Assembly: GCA_019116915.1 (NCBI GenBank)
Contig: DXAS01000116.1
Location: forward strand, 1-8,585
DNA from: Flavonifractor avicola
GTDB taxonomy: Bacteria; Bacillota; Clostridia; Oscillospirales; Oscillospiraceae
DNA: 8,585 nt
Direction of reading: 5' to 3'
The notes under the pieces were generated by a model. It saw nothing but the letters and a program-made list of their open reading frames with translations. It was not told the origin of the DNA and searched no databases. Positions 5,191-8,585 of this stretch are shown piece by piece. A program made the position numbers and the translations under genes. Each line of letters opens with the position of its first letter. Within the stretch, counting starts at the first letter, position 1.

Positions 5191-5898
5191 ATGTCCCTGG
5201 AAGAGAAAGTAGCGCAGGTCAAGGCCAACATCGCCGCCGCGGCCCGGGAAGTGGGCCGTGACCCGTCCGAGATCACCCTGGTGGCCGCCACCAAGGTCCA
5301 GACCTCGGATACCATCCGGCAGGCCATTGCCGCCGGTATCACCATCTGCGGAGAGAACCGGGTGCAGGAGATGACCGCCCACCTGGATGACGACGCCTAT
5401 GCCGGGGCCGCCCTCCATTTCATCGGCCATCTGCAGACCAACAAGGTCAAGCAGGTGGTGGGCCGGGTGGATCTCATCGAGTCGGTAGGCTCGGAGCACC
5501 TGCTGGACGCCATCGAGGCCCAGGCCGCCAAGCTGGACCTGGTCCAGGACATTCTGCTGGAGATCAACATCGGCGGGGAGGAGTCCAAAAGCGGCATTTC
5601 TCCCGACGAGCTGCCCGCCCTGGCCCAAAAAGCCGCCGCCTGTCCCCATGTGAATCTGCGGGGGCTGATGGCCATCCCTCCGGTGGCCGAGGGACCCGAC
5701 GGAAACCGGCCCTTTTTTGCGAAAATGCGTCAGCTTTTTGTTGACATAAGAGGCAAGATGTCGGATAATGGAACCACAATCGACTGTCTTTCTATGGGAA
5801 TGAGCGGCGATTATGAGGACGCCGTCCGCGAGGGCGCCACCCTGGTGCGCGTAGGCACCGCCCTGTTCGGCCCCCGCCCTCCCATGCATAAAGCTTGA
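5191..5898 (+). CDS. yggS: YggS/PROSC-family pyridoxal-phosphate homeostasis protein
   Basis: This 235-residue single-domain protein of the alanine-racemase-like TIM-barrel fold binds pyridoxal 5'-phosphate and buffers it; no catalytic reaction is established for the family. The PLP lysine is K35 in LVAATKVQ. Other family motifs are GENRVQE (54-60), HFIGHLQTNK (76-85) and the phosphate-binding SMGMSGDYEDA (from 201) with a later VRVGTALFG. Length is typical. ATG 5191 is the chosen start, with TGGAGGT at 5177-5183 seven nt upstream and homology starting there; 13 in-frame upstream codons lie across this ribosome binding site. It precedes sepF by 23 nt, the usual ylmE-sepF order of Gram-positive division clusters. 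The stretch 5709-5815 is clearly more AT-rich and uses rare codons (ATA, AGA) unlike the rest of the gene. It contains a near-consensus promoter. Confidence 0.96.
   Translation: MSLEEKVAQVKANIAAAAREVGRDPSEITLVAATKVQTSDTIRQAIAAGITICGENRVQEMTAHLDDDAYAGAALHFIGHLQTNKVKQVVGRVDLIESVGSEHLLDAIEAQAAKLDLVQDILLEINIGGEESKSGISPDELPALAQKAAACPHVNLRGLMAIPPVAEGPDGNRPFFAKMRQLFVDIRGKMSDNGTTIDCLSMGMSGDYEDAVREGATLVRVGTALFGPRPPMHKA
5741..5769 (+). promoter_or_regulatory. near-consensus sigma-A promoter inside yggS, upstream of sepF
   Basis: TTGACA (5741-5746), a 17-nt spacer and GATAAT (5764-5769) match the consensus at 11 of 12 bases. It lies in an AT-rich, codon-atypical patch of yggS. A transcript would begin near 5776 and have a leader of about 146 nt before the sepF ATG, all within yggS coding sequence. 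It would let sepF and divIVA be expressed apart from yggS. Confidence 0.65.
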
Positions 5899-5921
5899 TA
5901 TGATTCAGGAGGTAACCGAAT

Positions 5922-6431
5922 ATGGGATTGTTTGATGAACTGCGGCGGCTGGCCCGCCCCTACGAGGACGAGCCCGAGGACGACTACGAGGACGACTTCG
6001 AGCCTGTCTCCCGCAGTGAGCGGATGGACCGCACCGGCGGCGACCGGCTGGAGCGCAAGAGCGCCAAGAGCCAGGCCGCTCAGGAGTCCACCGGCAGCCT
6101 CTATTCTCTGGATAACGAGCGCCGCAGCAACAAGGTGGTCAACATCCACACCACCACCCAGCTGCAGGTGGTGCTGGTGAAGCCCGAGCGCTTCGAGAAC
6201 GCCAGCGAGATCGCTGACCACCTGCGTGAAAAGCGCACCGTGGTCCTCAACCTGGAGTCCACCAACAAGGACATTGCCCGCCGCCTGCTGGACTTCCTGT
6301 CCGGCGTGGCCTACGCCAACGAGGGCAAGATCAAGAAGGTGGCCATCTCCACCTACATCATTACGCCCTACAACGTGGACATTCTCGGTGATCTCATCGA
6401 TGAACTGGAGAACAACGGGCTGTATTTCTAA
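5922..6431 (+). CDS. sepF: cell division protein SepF
   Basis: This 169-residue SepF tethers FtsZ to the membrane and helps organise the division septum. The first 13 residues (MGLFDELRRLARP) form the expected amphipathic membrane-binding helix. A long acidic, disordered linker follows (about 14-70, many Asp/Glu, then basic). The SepF core occupies about 72-160, with VVLVKPERFENASEIADHL, the REKRTVVLNLES strand, the dimer-interface FLSGVAYA (G128) and a C-terminal strand VAISTYIITP. The start has a perfect AGGAGGT (5907-5913) 8 nt upstream. It follows yggS by 23 nt and is followed by divIVA after 109 nt. ylmG and ylmH, which often separate sepF from divIVA, are absent. A strong promoter inside yggS may drive it. 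Confidence 0.96.
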   Translation: MGLFDELRRLARPYEDEPEDDYEDDFEPVSRSERMDRTGGDRLERKSAKSQAAQESTGSLYSLDNERRSNKVVNIHTTTQLQVVLVKPERFENASEIADHLREKRTVVLNLESTNKDIARRLLDFLSGVAYANEGKIKKVAISTYIITPYNVDILGDLIDELENNGLYF

Positions 6432-6449
6432 GCAGTAAAATCCATTTGC

Positions 6450-6480
6450 CATAGGGCGCGACGGATCGTCACGCCCTATG
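6450..6480 (+). other. long hairpin between sepF and divIVA without a T-tract
   Basis: The arms CATAGGGCG (6450-6458) and CGCCCTATG (6472-6480) pair perfectly, continue past one C-A mismatch and add GAC/GTC (optionally a fourth pair) around a tiny loop at the centre. It is followed by TGCTGTGTTG rather than a T-run, so it is not a standard intrinsic terminator. A smaller hairpin GTCCC/GGGAC (6490-6494 with 6501-6505) comes just after. Likely roles are RNA processing or stability, or a protein-binding site, setting divIVA levels relative to sepF. Confidence 0.55.
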
Positions 6481-6540
6481 TGCTGTGTTGTCCCGTCCGT
6501 GGGACCCACAAGATACAAACAGATTCAGGGGGAATTGACT

Positions 6541-7269
6541 ATGCTTACGCCGCAGGAAGTTTCGGAACACGCCTTTACCAAGGCGTTTAACGGATATAAT
6601 ATGTCGATGGTGGACGAATTTCTGGATATCCTGACGGCGGATTACACCACCCTCTACAAGGAAAACGCCACCCTGAAGGCCAAGATGAAGGTGCTGGTGG
6701 AGAAGGTGGAGGAGTACCGCTCCACCGAGGACGCCATGCGCAAGGCCCTGATGACCGCTCAGAAGATGGCGGACGACCTGGTGGCTGAGGCTGAGAGCAA
6801 GCGCAACCAGCTGATGCAGAACGCCGAGGCCGACGCCAAGGCCCGAATGGCCGAGCTGCAGCAGGCCATTCGGGACGAGCAGATGCGCCTGGCCGCCGCC
6901 CAGCAGTCCACCGCCGCCTATGTGGGCAAGCTGAAGGAGCTTCATCAGCACGAGATGGATTTCCTCAGCGGCCTGTCCAAGCTGACCGCCGCCGCCCCTG
7001 TGTCCGTGGACCCGGTGGGGGATACCGCCCGGGACATCGAGGAGAACGTGGAGCGGATCATCCAGCAGGAGCAGGAGGACACCACCGACCTGTCCGCCCC
7101 CGAGGGCGCCAAGGAGAGCAGCCTGTACGATGAGCTGATGGAGCTCAGCGGCCGGAAGGCCCCCGCCGCCGCTCCTGCGGAGGAGGACGAGGACGACGTG
7201 GTGGAGGAGCCCACCCGCCGCATCGACTTTGACAACCTGCAGTTCGGCAAGGACTACGAGATCCGCTGA
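6541..7269 (+). CDS. divIVA: cell division/polarity scaffold DivIVA
   Basis: This 242-residue DivIVA-family coiled-coil protein marks curved membrane at septa and poles. The N-terminal lipid-binding domain is clear (MLTPQEVSEHAFTKAF, GYNMSMVDEFLD); the exposed F16 is kept, but the arginine that follows it in the Bacillus protein is N17 here. A long coiled coil runs from about 30 to 145 (KENATLKAKMKVLVEKVEEY and on, rich in Ala/Glu/Gln/Lys). A less ordered acidic region follows (EEDEDD near 219-224), then a terminal DFDNLQFGKDYEIR segment that looks like a conserved docking tail. ATG 6541 is chosen by homology and by CAGGGGGA at 6527-6533. An ATG at 6478 in frame lies in the upstream hairpin and has no ribosome binding site. 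The gene ends at a good terminator, so it closes the division cluster. Confidence 0.94.
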   Translation: MLTPQEVSEHAFTKAFNGYNMSMVDEFLDILTADYTTLYKENATLKAKMKVLVEKVEEYRSTEDAMRKALMTAQKMADDLVAEAESKRNQLMQNAEADAKARMAELQQAIRDEQMRLAAAQQSTAAYVGKLKELHQHEMDFLSGLSKLTAAAPVSVDPVGDTARDIEENVERIIQQEQEDTTDLSAPEGAKESSLYDELMELSGRKAPAAAPAEEDEDDVVEEPTRRIDFDNLQFGKDYEIR

Positions 7270-7291
7270 ACCGCTGACAAACCATGACGGA

Positions 7292-7324
7292 AGGCGCCGC
7301 GGTTTTCCACGGCGCCTCCTTTTT
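7292..7324 (+). terminator. intrinsic terminator after divIVA
   Basis: The arms 7292-7302 and 7307-7317 (outer part AGGCGCCG with CGGCGCCT) pair with a single C-A mismatch around a TTTT loop, followed by CC and five T residues (7320-7324). It is placed 22 nt after the divIVA stop and ends the division cluster. It also lies upstream of the true start of the VOC gene, ruling out the longer reading frame from 7284. Confidence 0.8.
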
Positions 7325-7340
7325 ATCTGGAGGTATAACC

Positions 7341-7700
7341 ATGCACTATCTGCACACCACCCTTTACGTCACCGATCTGGAGGCTTCCGTCTCCTTTCTG
7401 GAGAATTGGACCGGGCTGAAGGTCCTCCGCCGGTTCTCCATGGGCGACGCCCACTTTGCCTTCCTCTCCGGCGGGGAGGGGGAGACCGCTGTGGAGCTGA
7501 TCCAGGGCGCCGGCCACTCTGACGTCCGCTATGCCGGTCTGTCCCTGGGCTTCGCCGTGGCCGACCTAGACGGGGAGCGGGCCCGTGCGGAGGCCGCCGG
7601 GCTGAACCCCAGCCCCATCCGTGAGCCCCATCCGGGGGTCCGCTTCTGTTTCCTCACCGGTCCGGACGGACTTACCGTTCAGCTGATGCAAAAGGGGTAA
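7341..7700 (+). CDS. small VOC-superfamily protein (glyoxalase I-like fold), metal site incomplete
   Basis: This 119-residue single VOC module (two beta-alpha-beta-beta-beta units) is annotated in many genomes as a lactoylglutathione lyase-like or glyoxalase-like protein. Compared by eye with E. coli GloA, the first ligand H5 (LHTTLYV) and the second, E52 (AVELIQ), are present. The third ligand histidine position reads S68 (GLSLGFAV) and the last glutamate reads Q114 (TVQLMQ). With two of four ligands changed, glyoxalase I activity is doubtful; ligand binding, resistance or another metal geometry are alternatives. The final GPDGLTVQL is the usual VOC ending. ATG 7341 has GGAGG at 7329-7333 with 7-nt spacing, and the divIVA terminator lies just upstream. 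The gene sits alone between two terminators. No obvious promoter precedes it, so it may depend on read-through from divIVA. Confidence 0.85.
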   Translation: MHYLHTTLYVTDLEASVSFLENWTGLKVLRRFSMGDAHFAFLSGGEGETAVELIQGAGHSDVRYAGLSLGFAVADLDGERARAEAAGLNPSPIREPHPGVRFCFLTGPDGLTVQLMQKG

Positions 7701-7706
7701 AACCCC

Positions 7707-7735
7707 TTGACAGAAGCCTTGCAAACAGGTAAGAT
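7707..7735 (+). promoter_or_regulatory. consensus sigma-A promoter for the ileS T-box leader
   Basis: TTGACA (7707-7712), a 17-nt spacer and TAAGAT (7730-7735) make a near-perfect housekeeping promoter, starting 7 nt after the VOC stop codon. The expected start near 7741-7742 lies inside the left arm of the hairpin at 7736-7768. The leader to ileS would be about 330 nt. Confidence 0.85.
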
Positions 7736-7774
7736 ACTGGGAGACGCCAAAAAAGGGCGTCTCCCAGTGATTTT
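7736..7774 (+). terminator. terminator hairpin of the VOC gene, overlapping the ileS transcription start
   Basis: ACTGGGAGACGCC (7736-7748) pairs perfectly with GGCGTCTCCCAGT (7756-7768) around an A-rich 7-nt loop: 13 bp. It is followed by GATTTT, a short T-run. RNA reading through from VOC would fold the full stem, whereas RNA starting at the adjacent promoter would keep only about the inner 8 bp at its extreme 5' end. Confidence 0.65.
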
Positions 7775-7784
7775 CATCTGTAAA

Positions 7785-8020
7785 ATGCTGTGACGAGGAC
7801 GAGTACCGCCCCCAACCCTGCGCAGAGAGCCGCCGTTTTGGTGCAAGGCGGACAGGACGGGCCGGGAAAATCACCTCTGAGCATGGCCGCCGAACGGAGT
7901 AAGCGGCCCCGGCTGGCCCCGTTACAGGCTGTCGAGCGGTCCCGGCCCGTCCGGGACAACGAGAGTGGTACCGCAGAGGTGTGCGCCTTTGTCTCTTGAG
8001 AGACGAAGGCGCTTTTTGTT
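7785..8020 (+). promoter_or_regulatory. T-box riboswitch, tRNA-Ile specific, controlling ileS
   Basis: This is a complete T-box leader that senses uncharged tRNA-Ile. The stem I base is ATGCT (7785-7789) with AGCAT (7880-7884), then a GA-rich kink, GAGG (7795-7798) with CCTC (7874-7877), and a specifier loop with AGTA at 7802-7805 on the left and the specifier codon ATC at 7870-7872 followed by A. The distal end has AGAGAG (7824-7829) and GGTGCAAG (7840-7847). Later stems are GGCCGC/GCGGCC (7885-7890, 7903-7908) and GTCCCGG/CCGGGAC (7939-7945, 7951-7957). The T-box bulge is TGGTACC (7966-7972), whose TGGT suits a tRNA with discriminator A. The antiterminator pairs 7960-7965 with 7993-7998 and 7973-7979 with 7986-7992, and excludes the terminator at 7983-8012. 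Ile specificity agrees with the downstream gene. Confidence 0.95.
7983..8020 (+). terminator. T-box regulatory terminator
   Basis: The arms 7983-7995 and 8000-8012 (GCGCCTT... with ...AAGGCGC) form a 13-bp stem with one G-T pair and a TTGA loop, followed by TTTTTGTTT. It forms when charged tRNA-Ile fails to stabilise the antiterminator, which uses the same left arm. Confidence 0.93.
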
Positions 8021-8072
8021 TGCCTCCAACCCCGTTTTTTATTTATTTTCAATATAAAAAGGAGAAACACCC

Positions 8073-8585
8073 ATGGACTACAACCAGACTGTCCACCTGC
8101 CCCAGACCGACTTCCCCATGCGGGCAGGCCTGCCCAAGCGCGAGCCCGATATGCTCCAGGAGATGTACGACCACGACCTCTATAACAAGATGGTCAAGCG
8201 CAACGAGGGCAAGCCCAGCTTCGTCCTCCACGACGGCCCGCCCTACGCCAACGGCAACATCCACATCGGCACCGCCCTGAATAAGATCCTGAAGGACATG
8301 ATCGTCAAGCACAAGAACATGACCGGCTTCTGCGCCCCCTACGTGCCCGGCTGGGACACCCACGGCCTGCCCATCGAGTCCGCCGTTCTCAAGGACAAGA
8401 AGGTCAAGCGGGACGAGATGACCACCGCCCAGTTCCGCACCAAGTGCCGGGAGTACGCCGAGGGCTACATCGCCAAGATGACCGAGCAGTTTAAGCGTCT
8501 GGGCGTGCTGGGCGAGTGGGACAACCCCTATATCACCCTGCTGCCCGAGTTTGAGGCCAGGCAGATCGAGGTCTTTGGTAAGATG
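8073..8585 (+). CDS. ileS: isoleucyl-tRNA synthetase, N-terminal part (3' end outside window)
   Basis: The first 171 residues of class I isoleucyl-tRNA synthetase, which charges tRNA-Ile, are present. The N-terminal extension (TDFPMRAGLPKREPDML) leads into the Rossmann catalytic core with DGPPYANGNIHIG at 54-66. The class I HIGH signature reads H64-I-G-T67 here, with threonine in the last position. Further IleS landmarks are ALNKILKDMIVK, the PGWDTHGLPIE segment (about 92-102) and EWDNPYITL near 150-158. The editing domain, KMSKS and anticodon region lie beyond the window. ATG 8073 has AAAAAGGAG at 8056-8064 with 8-nt spacing. It is preceded by its Ile T-box leader and consensus promoter, confirming the identity and showing that expression rises when uncharged tRNA-Ile accumulates. 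Confidence 0.97.
   Translation, partial: MDYNQTVHLPQTDFPMRAGLPKREPDMLQEMYDHDLYNKMVKRNEGKPSFVLHDGPPYANGNIHIGTALNKILKDMIVKHKNMTGFCAPYVPGWDTHGLPIESAVLKDKKVKRDEMTTAQFRTKCREYAEGYIAKMTEQFKRLGVLGEWDNPYITLLPEFEARQIEVFGKM

Noticed and set aside
5947..5966. CGCCCCTAC in sepF as another GTAG repeat copy
   Set aside because: No matching left arm or hairpin lies upstream; it is ordinary coding sequence (Arg-Pro-Tyr).
6450..6480. Intrinsic terminator between sepF and divIVA
   Set aside because: The stem is strong but the following bases (TGCTGTGTTG) are not a T-run; kept only as a hairpin of unknown role.
6450..6480. Further REP-like copy at the sepF-divIVA hairpin (TAGGGCG...CGCCCTA)
   Set aside because: It lacks the GTAG tetranucleotide, is symmetric to its ends, and its stem is not like the four mutL-region copies.
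6488..6517. Possible promoter TTGTCC-18-GATACA before divIVA
   Set aside because: The -10 matches poorly (about 3/6) and the -35 overlaps a small hairpin; too weak to annotate.
6595..6600. Perfect TATAAT inside the start of divIVA
   Set aside because: It is built from conserved Gly-Tyr-Asn codons, has no acceptable -35 at 16-18 nt (nearest TTTACC at 15), no TGn extension, and would only produce a truncated divIVA message.
7284..7340. Upstream in-frame ATG as start of the VOC gene
   Set aside because: It has no ribosome binding site and the intervening DNA is the divIVA terminator; GGAGG at 7329-7333 and the fold both point to ATG 7341.
1..8585. CRISPR array, prophage, insertion sequence, rRNA or tRNA genes
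   Set aside because: No regularly spaced repeats, integrase, transposase or RNA gene was seen; the only repeats are the short GTAG palindromes.

Overview
The window is a chromosomal housekeeping region from a GC-rich member of the Firmicutes, most likely a Clostridia of the Oscillospiraceae type (Flavonifractor/Lawsonibacter-like). The reasons are the combination of MutS/MutL with Hfq, SepF and DivIVA, a tRNA-Ile T-box leader before ileS, strong AGGAGG-type ribosome binding sites and GC-rich third codon positions. This placement is inference from gene content. All supported genes are on the + strand.

Layout. (1) 2-3476, mismatch repair: the 3' end of mutS, a small CPBP-family membrane protein, then mutL. 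The mutS-mutL block carries four copies of one short GTAG-type palindromic (REP-like) element. Two form an inverted pair between the CPBP gene and mutL, and two lie in frame inside the proline-rich linker of MutL. (2) 3531-5112: hfq with its own candidate promoter and a striking 5' hairpin, then a membrane-anchored HlyD-like adaptor 14 nt downstream. (3) 5191-7269, cell division: yggS (PLP homeostasis), sepF (FtsZ anchor) and divIVA (polar/septal scaffold). A near-consensus sigma-A promoter lies inside the 3' part of yggS and could drive sepF-divIVA separately. (4) 7341-7700: a small VOC-superfamily protein between two terminators. (5) 7707-8585: a consensus promoter, a complete Ile-specific T-box riboswitch with mutually exclusive antiterminator and terminator, and the start of ileS.

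No CRISPR array, phage, insertion sequence, rRNA or tRNA gene is visible, and I see no wholly new multi-gene system. The most interesting signals are regulatory or repeat-based: the hfq hairpin that encloses the ribosome binding site and is entered by its own promoter, the REP-like elements used as MutL coding sequence, and the promoter hidden in an AT-rich patch of yggS. The gene order is also reduced relative to familiar arrangements: no miaA between mutL and hfq, and no ylmG/ylmH between sepF and divIVA.
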